A stretch of 64,000 nt of DNA from Uloborus plumipes (taxonomy: Eukaryota > Arthropoda > Arachnida > Araneae > Uloboridae): NCBI GenBank assembly GCA_038373865.1, contig JAXGGA010000091.1:286446-350445 (forward strand), in the 5' to 3' direction. The translations under genes were made by a program, and so were the position numbers. Below, piece by piece: positions 1 to 10,788 of this stretch (within the stretch, counting starts at the first letter, position 1; each line of letters opens with the position of its first letter). The notes below the pieces were generated by a model. It made no database searches. It was given only the letters and a program-made list of their open reading frames with translations, and was not told the origin of the DNA.

Positions 1-66
1 CTGGTCATCGGGGCCGCCCTCGCGCCACGGGGCGCGGTTCGAGAGGGGCACGCTGCTGGGCCGGGG
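1..66 (-). CDS. GckIII: GckIII kinase, coding exon 9 (partial, runs off the window)
   Basis: After a strong acceptor (TTTTTTGCAG|CCCC) the phase-0 frame stays open to the window edge, reading PRPSSVPLSNRAPWREGGPD and on. It is GC-rich like the other kinase exons and joins exon 8 in frame. No known motif is visible in these 22 codons. The stop codon and the rest of the tail lie outside. Confidence 0.75.
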
Positions 67-379
67 CTGCAAAAAACGGAAGTGAATGTTAGAATTATTT
101 CCCTTTTCAAATGTACATTTAGTTTAAGGCATTTATTTGCATATTTAGATCATTTTACTTAAAGTGCAAGATGTCACCGTTTATAAATGAACTGAACTGA
201 AGACATGAATATGCAAATTGTCGAGATGTAAATACAAGGTAACTGTATCGGTCGTGAGTTGTTGTTGTTGTTGTTAAGTTAGCTATGAAGATGGTTATTC
301 TGTTATTATTTGTTTTTGTACATAAGTTACTAAAAAACGTAGCTTTGAACTATGTCTCCTGAACTCAGCACATGTAAGG

Positions 380-1099
380 GAGGGTGGGCCGAAAATGACT
401 TTTTTTTTTCGATGATGGGTGTTCCAGAAAAAGTGCCATTGGGGAGCAAAGTGCACAGGAAAAATTTGAAATTTTTTGGTCCATTTCTTGATTAGCCGCA
501 ATTGAGTTGAAGTTTGGGAAAAATGCAGTTTTTTGAGGTATTTAGGAAATTGTTTTTAAAAATTTTGTAGATCCTAACATCTCAAAATGTATTTATTATA
601 TGTGACAGACAACCCAGGTAGCACAAAAAACGTTTAAACGTTTTATAAACGTTTTTAATCTGTTGTCACAATGTTAATAACCATTTTACAACCTTTAAAA
701 AACGAAGTGTGCTACTTGGGAATGCAGTTGTTCCAGATAAGTACGGCTAAAACAGCATTTTAACGTTTTGGCGAATATAATTTAAAACGTAGAAAAAACT
801 GAAAACTGCCAAATCTTCTAGGCATTTGTGGAAAATCAAGAAATGATACCACAGACATCAAAATTTTTATGAAATTTCCAATGGAACATTTTCCGCCCGA
901 CCCCTTATCAAAAATAGAAAAAAAAAGTGTTTTAATAATTTGATTAAAATCTCAAAAAAACTGCATTTTCCACAAACTTCAACACACTTGCGGCAGATCA
1001 AGAAATTAACTAAAAAATGTCAAATTTTTTCTGTGCACCCATCATCAAAAATGCCACCCATCATCGAAATAAAAAAAAAAGTCATTTTCGCCCATCCTA
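380..1099. mobile_element. hAT-like hairpin MITE, copy A (intron 8)
   Basis: Long inverted ends GGGTGGGCCGAAAATGAC at the left and the complementary GTCATTTTCGCCCATCCTA at the right; the inverted similarity extends inward for more than 150 bases. Same family as 8739-9394 and 37517-38247, whose 8-bp target duplications indicate a hAT-like mechanism. No target duplication is clear here. Contains a nested 108-bp MITE (613-720) and no transposase. Confidence 0.75.
613..720. mobile_element. 108-bp hairpin MITE (CCCAGGTAGCACA family), nested
   Basis: Ends CCCAGGTAGCACA / GTGTGCTACTTGGG with AACGTTTAAACG-type palindromic interior. It interrupts copy A of the larger MITE; a relative in opposite orientation interrupts copy C at a different place (37572-37680). 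Comparing the occupied and empty sites suggests a 2-bp duplication (AA here, AT at the other site). Confidence 0.65.
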
Positions 1100-1114
1100 T
1101 GATTTATTCCTCAC

Positions 1115-1343
1115 CACGATCCCGTGCTGGTTCCAGTAGGTCCTCTGCAGGATGGGGGGCACCACCCCGGGGAGCTCGGCGCTCCAGCCCCCCACCAGGG
1201 AGAGGGGGGGCGTGGGTGCGGGGGCCTCGAAGGGGTCCTCCAGGTCCGGCGGCGGGCCCTCGATCTTCATGTCCAGGGTGTCGGGGGTGCCCAGGTCCCA
1301 CCGCCAGGTCTGCCACGAGTCCTCCTTGCCCTGCGAGTCGTCC
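1115..1343 (-). CDS. GckIII: GckIII kinase, coding exon 8 (C-terminal regulatory region)
   Basis: 76 residues plus one leading base, from DDSQGKEDSWQTW to NQHGIV, with a Pro/Glu-rich middle (PPPDLEDPFEAPAPTPP). It joins exon 7 in phase and lies where vertebrate GckIII kinases have their tail that leads to the CCM3/PDCD10-binding helices. I do not recognise a catalytic or CCM3-binding motif here; that part is probably left of the window. Acceptor CTCTCCAG|GGAC; donor GTG|GTGAGG (GTGGTG allows a 3-base shift). A hAT-like MITE ends 15 bases past the donor. Confidence 0.88.
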
Positions 1344-1433
1344 CTGGAGAGAGAGTTTTTATGTTGTCAGAAGAGAGAGAAGAGGTACCGAAAAGCATAG
1401 CGACTGATGTCGTAACGATCACTGTATTATATA

Positions 1434-1925
1434 CAGTGAACTCTTACTTATACGCCGTCTCATTTATGCGCCTTTTTCACTTATACGACGATTTTCAATC
1501 TTCCCAGCACATTCCAAAGCATAATAATGATAGTATCTTTCGTATATGCGTCGCTCTAAAGATAAATATTTCACTTATGCACCGAATTTATAGTAAAATG
1601 TAAAAAAAAAAATTACTGCTCACGGAAGGCATTTTTTCAGATTGTGCTACAGTTCAGAGAGGGAAAATTATTTATTATGTATCGTTTTAAAGGGAAAAGT
1701 AAACAGTTTGTGACTAGGGTATGCTACCATTTTTGTTTTCTCTTTATCATTGCAGTTACGTTACAAAAATTGCCAAACAGTATAGTAATATGTTCCTTAT
1801 CTATAGAAACATTCCTATTCATGCCCTCATGTTGCATTTAGACCTTCAAATAGACTTGTTCATTTATGAGTCTCTTTCATTTATGCGCCTTTTTCTGCTG
1901 GTCCCTTGGTCCGGCGCATAAGTGC
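1434..1925. mobile_element. pogo/Tigger-like MITE, truncated copy
   Basis: Starts at TA|CAGTGAACTCTTACTTATACG and is related, in reverse orientation, to the complete copy at 38934-39495. Its right end stops inside the terminal repeat (GGCGCATAAGTG) without the final TA. Confidence 0.65.
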
Positions 1926-1929
1926 ATAT

Positions 1930-2340
1930 TTGCAGACAAATACATCACTGTCCTTCAAAGTAGTTCCCAACGTCAACAAAACCCTTCTAACAATATTCAT
2001 ACATGTTCTGGAAACTGTTGAAAAAGTCCTTCTTTGAGAATGTGCTAACCTTGGTAACAGCAACCTGAGGCCTGAGTTGCTTAAGTATCCGTCGAATTTC
2101 AGTCTTGGGAACAGGAAAACTATGGCGTAAGATCAGAGGATGATGAGCCAACAGATTTTTTTCTTCTTTTCGCGAATGAAATTGGCACTGAAGGGCACCG
2201 ATTTTCAAGCATCTCAGGCAATCAAGCTGATGTTACCACGATCACACACTTCAAGGGGACACACTTCAAAAGGAGGATTCTTTTCAGAACAGTTTCCAGA
2301 ACTTGTATGAATATTGTCAGGAGTGCCAAAAAAAAAAAAA
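1930..2340 (-). pseudogene. Decayed mariner-like transposase fragment
   Basis: On the minus strand 2208-1950 translates to a chain ending NSFQNMYEYC, a TAG stop, then GFVDVGNYFEGQ. The GxYFEG ending is typical of mariner-type transposase C-termini (inference from memory of the family). A second scrap of the same motif (NSFQNLYEYCQ) occurs in opposite orientation near 2285-2330, so the locus is a broken inverted pair. No catalytic triad remains. Confidence 0.4.
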
Positions 2341-3280
2341 AAAACTAGTATGTAAAATGGCCATCCCGAAACTTTCTTCTCTTTCTTTCTCATGAGTTTC
2401 TGGATCGACAAAACAGAAAGATTTCGTTGCTTCGAATTTGGAGATATTAATTCATTGGCCTTAAATTTCGCGCACTAATGCCTGCCTAGAAATATTTCTA
2501 CTCAGAAATAAGAGGGAAGATTTACATTTGCTCAAAGATGCTTCTTTATCTTTATAGCAGGAGCAGAGCCGTGCGGGTACAGCTAGTTGACAATTATTTT
2601 ATAAAGACCATAACTATTTTTGTAAAATGACCACGCTTAAGAAATTGTAAGCTGTCTTTTTCGACATAACCGTAAGATCGATTTTTTGAAGCTCGCACAG
2701 TGCACACATGGTGAGGTTGACATTTTCGAAAGCACTTTCTGAGAAGTACACTTCAGGACTCAGGGTTAAACTCACGGTTACTTTAAAATAGGCGTATCCA
2801 GTTTAGAAATTTTGCGTCATCTCCATGGAAACCGTACGAAAGATAGCAGCTCCACTCTTTTTTTATGCACTGCTGTCGAGGCTTTTCATAGCTTTTAGGT
2901 TCATCGAATGAGGCTTACGTTTTTATTTATATTCTCATGTCTCAATTACTTCTCAACGTTTTCTAACTAATCTAGTCATTACATTAAAACAGCAAAAACT
3001 TCTAAGAAAAGTTTGTGTTTTATTTACATTGATTTTTCAACAGAAGGATAGTCTACACACATAGCAAGTTTAACCGTTGTTGCCAAAGCTAAGTGGGGGG
3101 GAAAAGTCCATAGCGCCGTCACTGTGACAACCATCAGGGGAAAAGTGCGGAGAGTGGGAAATTAATTTTACTTTGAGCCGCCAGCCCTCGTTACACAGGC
3201 AAGCGTCTCCTTCAAAAAACTGAGGTGCGGCCAAATTGGTGAACCTAAAACTCACCAACTGCAAGGCCCTAAGGTCCCTA
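2341..3280. other. Intron 7, no gene seen
   Basis: AT-rich intron sequence. It holds the terminal motif of an RTE-like repeat near 2560-2592 (GCCGTGCGGGTACAGCTAG) and nothing I can assign otherwise. Confidence 0.6.
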
Positions 3281-3783
3281 ACTGTAAAAAATGAACAGTT
3301 GTTTTTGCAGTAAAATACTGGTTGCCGAGGTTCTAAGTTAAAACTGTAAAATGCACAGTAATAAACTCTAAAACTAGCAATTTTACAGTTTGTTACCGTA
3401 AAGTTAGCCATTTTACAGTTTATTGCCGTAAAATTTAGCTGTATTATACTGTAAAAACAACAGTATAACACTGGCAGCAGGGGTTCCAGTTTAAAACTGT
3501 AAACTGCACGGGAATAAACTGTAAAATTAGCATTTTTGCAGTTTATTACTGTGAAATTAGCAATTTTACAGTTTAGTACTGCAAAAGTAGCAATTTTTAC
3601 AGTTTATTACTGTGAAATTAGCAATTTTACAGTTTACTACTGCAAAAGTAGCAATTTTTGCAGTTTATTACTGTGAAATTAGCAATTTTACAGTTTAGTA
3701 CTGCAAAAGTGGCAATTTTTACAGTTTATTACTATGAAATCAGCTGTATTTTACTGTAAAAACAGCAAACATTTCTTGCAGTG
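3281..3783. mobile_element. ACTGTAAAA-family element with internal 61-bp tandem repeat
   Basis: Ends ACTGTAAAAAATGAACAG / GCTGTTTTTACAG-type inverted sequence; relatives at 23793-24290 and 35892-36811, where TA flanks both ends. Between about 3538 and 3735 a 61-bp unit (anchor GTTTATTACT at 3541, 3602, 3663, 3724) is tandemly repeated. No coding sequence. Confidence 0.7.
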
Positions 3784-3849
3784 TGTTCGGTATTTCCTTG
3801 CTCTTTGGATTTTTATCGAAATGCTCGGGAAGAGAAAAAAGCGACTCAC

Positions 3850-4004
3850 GAGTCGGAGGTCTCCGAGTCCGTGACGGCCTCCGAGCGGGAGGTCTCGGCG
3901 GAGGTCTTCCACTGCTTGTACTTCTCGATGAGGTCCACGATGTAGGTGTTCTTCTTGGCCTTGCGGATGAAGGGGTACTTGAGCAGCTCCTTGGCCGTCG
4001 GCCT
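3850..4004 (-). CDS. GckIII: GckIII kinase, coding exon 7 (end of kinase domain, acidic linker)
   Basis: Residues 273-323 plus two bases. RPTAKELLKYPFIRKAKKNT closes the kinase fold (subdomain XI arginine in RPTAKELL). YIVDLIEKYKQWK is the conserved GckIII post-kinase helix, followed by a Ser/Thr/Glu-rich linker. The donor is the perfect GACTC|GTGAGT. Read through unspliced, it would hit TGA after one more codon (TCG TGA), so intron retention would truncate the protein just after the catalytic domain. Acceptor: TTTCCCAG|AGG. The ACTGTAAAA repeat at 3281-3783 lies 66 bases beyond the donor. Confidence 0.96.
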
Positions 4005-4136
4005 CTGGGAAAGAGACGCTTTTATTAGTTTCACATGCGGGTTTGTTTGTTTCTATGTATGTACGTAACTCGGAATGAAAGATAAAATTCACGTTCTTTA
4101 AAAATGTAAACATAATATATTTAATACTATTGTTAA

Positions 4137-4651
4137 CCCATTAATGCCTGACAGTTTTATTTCCAAAGATATTTTGCATACTGGTTACAAACAGTGCTTA
4201 ATGGACAGGAAAAATAATAAAAAAAAATATTATGTAAAAATAATTTTTTTATTAAAGAAAGAAAAATCGTCCCTTAAAAGTGACGATAGACGCCAGAGGG
4301 TACATACTTTTTTTACTAAAATTTTTTTCTGCCTACGATATAATATTTAAACAGACATTTTTTAAGAAGAAATAAAATCAGCAATTAACGCAAACTGGGA
4401 AGCTAGGAATAACTTTGAAAACTTCGCTTTTTTTTCTTGAGATTGTGAACGATGTCATTTTTGATAAAGATCATATTAAAACGGCTACAGAACGCAATTT
4501 ACAATGGTCATGTGCTGCAATCTGTCAATAACGAATTGAAACAATACCAAGGTACTCATTGAAGACTATTATTTGGTTGAAATGTTCATTTTGGGGAAAT
4601 TCAGACCCTTTTTTGGACCGTCCCTAAAAAGGGAGGCTAGGCATTAATGGG
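4137..4651. mobile_element. piggyBac-like MITE, copy 1
   Basis: Terminal repeats CCCATTAATGCC / GGCATTAATGGG flanked by TTAA on both sides (4133-4136 and 4652-4655), the piggyBac target signature. 515 bp, no transposase; about 90 percent like 8015-8519 by eye. Confidence 0.85.
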
Positions 4652-4659
4652 TTAATACT

Positions 4660-4990
4660 AAAGGCTAAACTATATTATTACACGTTGATGCTTTCAAGTG
4701 TTTCAGTTACCTGTATGTAACTCTGAATAAAAGATAAAATTCACGCTCTTTGCAAACATAAAAGTAGTATATTATTACTAAAGGCTGAACTATATTTACA
4801 TGTTGATGTATCATAAGTGCATGTAAACTTAGCGGATATTCAATAGTTCTGAAAAGCAGGGGGAAATCAGAGTATCGTGAAATATTTCAATTAACTCTAA
4901 AAGCGTATTTTTTTAAAACTATATTTTAATATTATTTATTATACGCTTTTATTAGTTTCACATTGGGTTTGTGTGTATGAAACTGAATCC
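4660..4990. repeat. AT-rich interspersed repeat fragments
   Basis: Segments with AAAAGATAAAATTCACG and TACGCTTTTATTAGTTTCACA recur near 4020-4130, 7020-7290 and 22130-22380. They appear to be pieces of one dispersed family split by the piggyBac-like insertion. No coding sequence. Confidence 0.5.
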
Positions 4991-4993
4991 ATA

Positions 4994-5244
4994 TGAAGGG
5001 TCAGGGGGAAAAACCACGGTAGTCACATTTGATTCATTTTGAGAAAAACGAAATTTAAACTTTACGAACTCATAAACTTCCCCAGTATACTTGTTCTAAA
5101 ATGACAATAATACATGGACACACATGTTTTTTCACGAATATTGCATATACTAAACGAAAGTACACTTATTTTTCTAACAGGTGGTAGCATCAGTTTAAAT
5201 TCAATAAAAAGTGGACTACCGTGGTTTTTCCCCCTGACCCTTCA
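4994..5244. mobile_element. 251-bp TA-flanked hairpin MITE
   Basis: Near-perfect inverted ends of about 35 bases beginning TGAAGGGTCAGGGGG, flanked by TA (4992-4993 and 5245-5246). Probably Tc1/mariner-type from the TA duplication (inference). Confidence 0.8.
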
Positions 5245-5249
5245 TATAT

Positions 5250-7035
5250 ATATATAAAGATGACGGTGTTTGTTTGTTCGTTTGTTTGTAACCGCTGGCC
5301 AGAAGCCCCCACAGCACCTACAGATATGAAACTTGGCTCAAAAACTCGAACGTATCCCCCTGTTATGCACCTCGAAAGCCAAATTTTAAATTTCGAATTA
5401 GTTATTTTTAAATTAATTAATTAGTGTATTCGCCATAATTGAGGGAGGAAAACCTTCCCTCACCCCAAAACACTATGTATCGCTGGAAAGGTTTTTTTTT
5501 TCTGAAAAAGAAAAGTTTTAGCACGTTTCTCTCCGCTAATTAGAACAGGAGATATTAATTAATCAAATTTAGTCAATTTTCAAGGCTTAACTCTGTACGC
5601 AAAACTGAAACATTAGATCCATTTTTCCAGACAGACTGCTCTTTTGTCCCTGAAGTTACTTTGTGGTTTAAATTAGCATATAGATTTAAGCCTTGAAAAT
5701 TTATTCAATTTGATTAATTAATATTTCCTGTTACTTACTTAACTTTCTGTTTTTTATATTTATTTGGCGAATTGATTTAAACTTTAACATGACTTTAAGT
5801 GGAATTTAAAAGGTTGTGAAGCGCATTTGAACTAAAGGATATAATAGTTTTTCTTCAGAGGGGGTTGGGGTGAATTTAAATTTATTCAGTTGACTTCCTC
5901 AAAATTCGGTGGAACCGAAAATGTTAGAATGGAACTATTATTGTTAAAAAAAATAGTGATGGCTATTCAGTTACTCTTCGTATTTGGCGTCGTAAAGTTT
6001 GGCCACAATCGAGAAATTTACCAAACCTCCCAAGCAGCCTGTGAAACTTACTTTCTCCAAATCAAAGAAAAAGAAAACGCTCTGGAAAAGAACAGTAGTG
6101 TTTTGCAGTCTATAATGTATTTTATTGCATGTTTAAAACATGTATTTAAAGCCACCATTAGGGACGTCATTTCGAATTTTTCCAGGGGGGGGGGGGCAAA
6201 GGGTGCATACACAATGCAAAATTTACCAAAAAGTGGCAAAAACCACGCCCACTTATATGCCAATACATTGATTTCCGAAAGTCAGGGAGGGCAATTGACC
6301 CCCCCTGCCCCCCCCCTAAATAACGGGCCTGGCCGCCATCACTAATTTTTTTACAATAATAGTTCCACTCTGACATTTTTAGTAACTCCGCTATGCAGTT
6401 ACTCTTTGTATTTGGCGTCGTAAAGTTAGGCAACAATCGGGAAATTTACCAAAACTCCCAGCCAGTGAAATCTTGCTCATTTGAGGGTCACTGTTAGATT
6501 GTGATCACTTCAAAGAGGTGTAGCGAAAGACATTATATTTCTTGCCTTTTAATGTTCACATTAACTCATGGAAGAATGGTTGTGGCTGAGCTACCTGATA
6601 CAATCGGTTCCCTATTTTAATAAGTTAAGAATTGGCGACCAATTTTACATTGAAATTACGGTTAAATCAGTGAATTATATTAAATTTCAAGGTCAAAATT
6701 GCTGTGGTCATTGAGAGTTTTCGAAAATCTTGGCACTACAGTTGTGTCAAAAGTTCCATTGAAACGTAAAAAGTTCGCAAAAATATATAAGTTCGTTACA
6801 CGCACACACGAAAAGAATAAAAAAAGTCTTTAAAACTAAAATAATCCTCTCGTTGAACTCTACAAACTGTGAAATGGCATTAAAAGTGTCATCTATATAT
6901 TTTAAGGTCGTGGAGCACATTTGAATTAAAGAATACAATAATTTCACTTCAGAGGGTTGGAGTGAATTTAAATTTATTCCGTTGACTTTCTTTACATTTT
7001 TTGCACGGGCATCGCCGTGCGGGTACTGCTAGTAA
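5250..7035 (-). repeat. RTE-like interspersed repeat (CTAGCxGTACCCGCACGG head)
   Basis: On the minus strand it starts TACTAGCAGTACCCGCACGG (7034) and ends in a TATATATA tract near 5250. The same head starts the copies at 55304 and 61021. Classification as a non-LTR remnant is inference; no reverse-transcriptase frame survives. A small hAT-like MITE is nested at 6159-6331. Confidence 0.5.
6159..6331. mobile_element. Small hAT-like MITE (GGGACGTCATTT family)
   Basis: TAGGGACGTCATTT at the left and AACGGGCCTG at the right, with 8-bp flanks GCCACCAT (6151-6158) and GCCGCCAT (6332-6339), one mismatch. The core has two poly-G/poly-C runs. Same family, opposite orientation, at 20409-20573. Confidence 0.75.
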
Positions 7036-7531
7036 AAGATAAAATTCACGTTCTTTACAAACATAAGAGTAATATATTTAATACTATTTTTGTACTAAAG
7101 GCTGAATTATATTACATGTTGATGTATTTATTATGAGTGTAATGTTGTTGTTATGTAACTCTGAATGAGATGTAAAATTCATGTTTTTCACAAACATAAA
7201 AGTAATATATTTAATACTATTATTAATACTAACGGCTAAGCTATATTACATGTTGATGCACTATAAGTGCATGTAAATTTGGCGGCTATTCAATAGTTTT
7301 GAAAATCTTTTTAGTTTGATTTACTCTAAAGGCGCATTTTACAATGTTTTGAATTATTTATACTAATGTTTCTCAATAATGTTTTGACCGGCTAACCGGT
7401 GAAGTTTTTTTTAATAATTATTATTTATTTAATTAATTTATTCATTTTATTTATTTATTTATTTACTGGTATTTACACTTGCCAGTCGTCCCCGTTTGAC
7501 CGCAACAGTCCCAGCATTCTGAGTTCCGTCA

Positions 7532-7821
7532 AGGCTTCACGCACTCCAGGGCCCCCGTAACTACCACAACTCGTGGTTTAAACGGGATAGGGCCCTGAAG
7601 AGCACTATGTTCTTTTTGAACCAGATCGATTTTGGTCGAGCAAACCCTTGGCCCAGCACCCCCCAGAGGTATCGTTTCACTCGGAGGACTTTGTGACCAC
7701 GACATTTTTAAAGTCCCCCAGCCACCATTAATCAAGACGGTGGATCTGTGATCGGCTGGGATCGAACCCGGGTCCCTCCGGTCACGAGTCCGACGCCTTA
7801 CCGATCGGGCCACCACGGCCC
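7532..7821 (-). mobile_element. tRNA-derived SINE, copy 1
   Basis: The minus strand begins with a tRNA-like head: box A-like GTGGCCCGATCGGT and box B GGGTTCGATCCC. The body ends GTGCGTGAAGCCT. Direct repeats GTTCCGTCA flank it at 7523-7531 and 7822-7830, so it is a complete 290-bp retroposition. Other copies: 16756-16995, 20071-20361 and 61196-61410. Confidence 0.9.
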
Positions 7822-8014
7822 GTTCCGTCAGGGAACGGGCGTTTAAAACTTAAATGCGCATACATTGCTCAAAAGTTTCCTGAAATTTTGTGTTAAAAGT
7901 TTCTGGCATCGATGCTGCTTGGCACCGCGTTACACGAGACATTTATATTTCAGTTTAGTCATCCAGCCTTTGAAACACAACGTTCGAAAGCAAATAAAAC
8001 TAAACCGTAATTAA

Positions 8015-8519
8015 CCCATTAATGCCTGACATTTTTTTTTCGAAAGATATTTTGTATACTGTTTACAAACGGTGTTTAATGGACAGGAAAAATAATAAAA
8101 AGAATATTATGTAAAAAATAAATGTTATATTAAGGAAAGAAAAATCGTCCCTCAAAAATTACGATACACCCCAGAGGGTACATGCTTGTTTAACTCAAAT
8201 GTTTTTCTGCCTACGATATAATATTTAAAAAGACATTTTATAAGAAGAAATAAAATCAGCAATGAACATAAACTGGGAATAACTTTGAAAACTTAGCTTT
8301 TATTCTTGAGATGTGAACGATGTGATTTTTGATAAAGATCATATTAAAACTGCTACAGAACGCACTTTATAATGGTTATGTGCTGCAATCTGTTAATAAC
8401 GCATTGAAACAATGCCAAGGTACTCATTGAACAGTATTATTGGGTTGAAATGTTCATTTTGGGGAAATTCAGACCCTTTTTTGGACCATCCCTAAAAAGG
8501 GACGCTAGCCATTAATGGG
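8015..8519. mobile_element. piggyBac-like MITE, copy 2
   Basis: Same family as 4137-4651, same orientation. Left flank TTAA (8011-8014); right flank has drifted to TTGA (8520-8523). Confidence 0.82.
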
Positions 8520-8738
8520 TTGAATGTACGGTCTAAAGCGATAATTTAAAAATTAAGTCGAAAAATGTCGACTTAATCCTGTTTGGTAATAAATTCGATA
8601 CGAATACACTATACCAAGCTCTATTTCATTGTTGGCATTCTGAGTATCCACCACTATTGTAAATGAAGTAGATAAGAGCAACCAACGCGCATGTGCGCTT
8701 CACTGAAGGTGCCCTCTGGAAAGGGCGACGGCTATCTA

Positions 8739-9394
8739 GTAAGGTGGACCGAAAATGACTTTTTTTTTTTTCAATTTCGATGGTGGCTATGGCGGAAAGG
8801 GTGCCATTGGGGGCCCAAAGTGCACAGAAAAAGTTAGAAATTTCTTGGGCCGTTTCTTGATCTGCCGCAATCGCGTTGAAATTTGGAGAAAAAATGCAGG
8901 TTTTTGAGAGTTTTAGGAAATTATTTTGAAAAATGTTTTAGCACCATACATCTAAAAATGCATCCTATATGCCAAACAATGCAGTTGCTTCAAGACAAAC
9001 TCTCCGAAAACAGCATTTTAATGTTTTGACAAAATTTATTAAAAAAGGTATAAAAAAGCAGGAAATTGCCAACTCTTCTACGTACGTATTTCTGCAAAAA
9101 AAAAAAAAAAAAAGGAATCATACCACAGACCTCAAATTTTTTATGGTATTTCTGTGCCCCCAATGGCATTTTCTACGAACTACCCGTTATCGAAAATAGA
9201 AGATTTTTGTTTAATAATTTGCAAAAATTCTCGAAAAAGCTACATTTTTTCCAAACTTCAACACGATTGCGGCAGATCAAGAAATGGACCAAAAAATTTC
9301 AAATTTTTTCTGTGCACTTTGCTCCCAAAATGGCACCTTTTCTACAATACCCATCATCGAAACTGAAAAAAAAAAGTCTCTTTCGGCCCACCCT
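8739..9394. mobile_element. hAT-like hairpin MITE, copy B (intron 6)
   Basis: Perfect 8-bp target duplication GCTATCTA at 8731-8738 and 9395-9402, with inverted ends around GGTGGACCGAAAATGAC / GGCCCACCCT. Same family as copies A and C. Confidence 0.88.
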
Positions 9395-9421
9395 GCTATC
9401 TACACAGCGATTGTCCTTTTA

Positions 9422-9845
9422 CCCTTTAAGCGGTTTGCTCGTACGGTGTACGTGCTACCCGAAATTGGCCTCATCTGGTTTGCCCGTACGGCGTACGGGC
9501 ATCGATATTTTCAGATTTCCTTTTCTGGTTTTCCCGAACTGTTCGGAAAATTGTAAACCTCAAAATTCACAGTAAGTGCGAGAGAAATTTTTGCATAATT
9601 TGTCAACCATTCATTACTGCATGCAGAATGTACTTGAAAAAAGCAAATATTTCGGGATTTTGTGACCAAAATTGTAAAATAAAAAATATTGTAAAAGCAT
9701 TGAAAACGAAAAAAAAAAAAAATAAATAAATAAATAAAAATTCTTTATATTCTTATTCTGTTAAGTATAGTACTTAACTATATGCAATAAAAAAATATGC
9801 CTTTTTTGGAAGCATTTCTGGTAAAATAATTGACCGCTTAAAGGG
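9422..9845. mobile_element. piggyBac-like MITE, second family
   Basis: Inverted ends CCCTTTAAGCGGT / ACCGCTTAAAGGG; right flank TTAA (9846-9849), left flank TTTA (one change). Ends 85 bases beyond the kinase exon 6 donor. Confidence 0.7.
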
Positions 9846-9930
9846 TTAAGGCAGGAGTGCCTTGTTTGATTTCACCTTGAGGTGAAAATAAGCATTTGTA
9901 CGGCACCTTTGGTTTTAACAGCACACTCAC

Positions 9931-10116
9931 ATTGGCAGGGTCTTTGTTGAGGCATGCCTCGACGAGATCTCGGAAGTGCCTGGAGAAGTCGCCCGCCAGC
10001 TGCGGGGGGTGACTCTTGGGAATGAGCAGGAGAACCCTCATGGGGTGCAACTCGGAGCGGGGTGCCTTCCCCTTCGCCAGCTCGATGGCCGTGATGCCCA
10101 GGCTCCAGATGTCGGC
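9931..10116 (-). CDS. GckIII: GckIII kinase, coding exon 6 (helices F to H)
   Basis: Residues 211-272, ADIWSLGITAIELAKGKAPR to EACLNKDPAN. It carries the DxWSLG motif of helix F and the substrate-side C-lobe; SELHPMRVLLLIPK matches the GckIII consensus closely. Acceptor CTGCAG|GCC and donor AAT|GTGAGTG are near-consensus, phase 0 at both ends. A piggyBac-like MITE ends 85 bases past the donor, at 9845. Confidence 0.97.
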
Positions 10117-10427
10117 CTGCAGTGAGAGAAGCATATAAAGGCCAGGTGAGAAATGTCGCCAAAACGCGCCAAGCTTTGCAATATTAAGCGATTTTTTTTT
10201 GCCAAAAATGGTGCATAGCAAGAAAGTTAACATGCAGGTTAAGTTACTACGTTTATTTTGAGTATTAACCAATGAAAAAACAAATTTAGCAGGATTATAA
10301 AAAAATGAGAACAAAGGAGTATAAAAATGACTACTATTTACAAAATTTGTGACAGTATTTAAGAAATGTAGGCTATTTTTTTAATCTTTCGAAATTGCGC
10401 TACGCATTTTTTGCCTCGGGGACACTA

Positions 10428-10691
<264 letters not shown>

Positions 10692-10788
10692 TCATTTGTT
10701 TCACTTTTAAAAATATTGATCAGAAAGACAGCTTGGGAGTATTATCTGGATGATTAAGACTTTGGCGCAGTCGACAAATATTAGACAA

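Noticed and set aside
940..1603. Plus-strand frames of 155 and 159 codons around 1-1.6 kb
   Set aside because: They are the antisense shadow of kinase exon 8, which has correct splice sites on the minus strand.
5890..6345. 151-codon open frame on the plus strand
   Set aside because: It runs through a MITE with poly-G/poly-C and an RTE-like repeat; no domain, no splice support.
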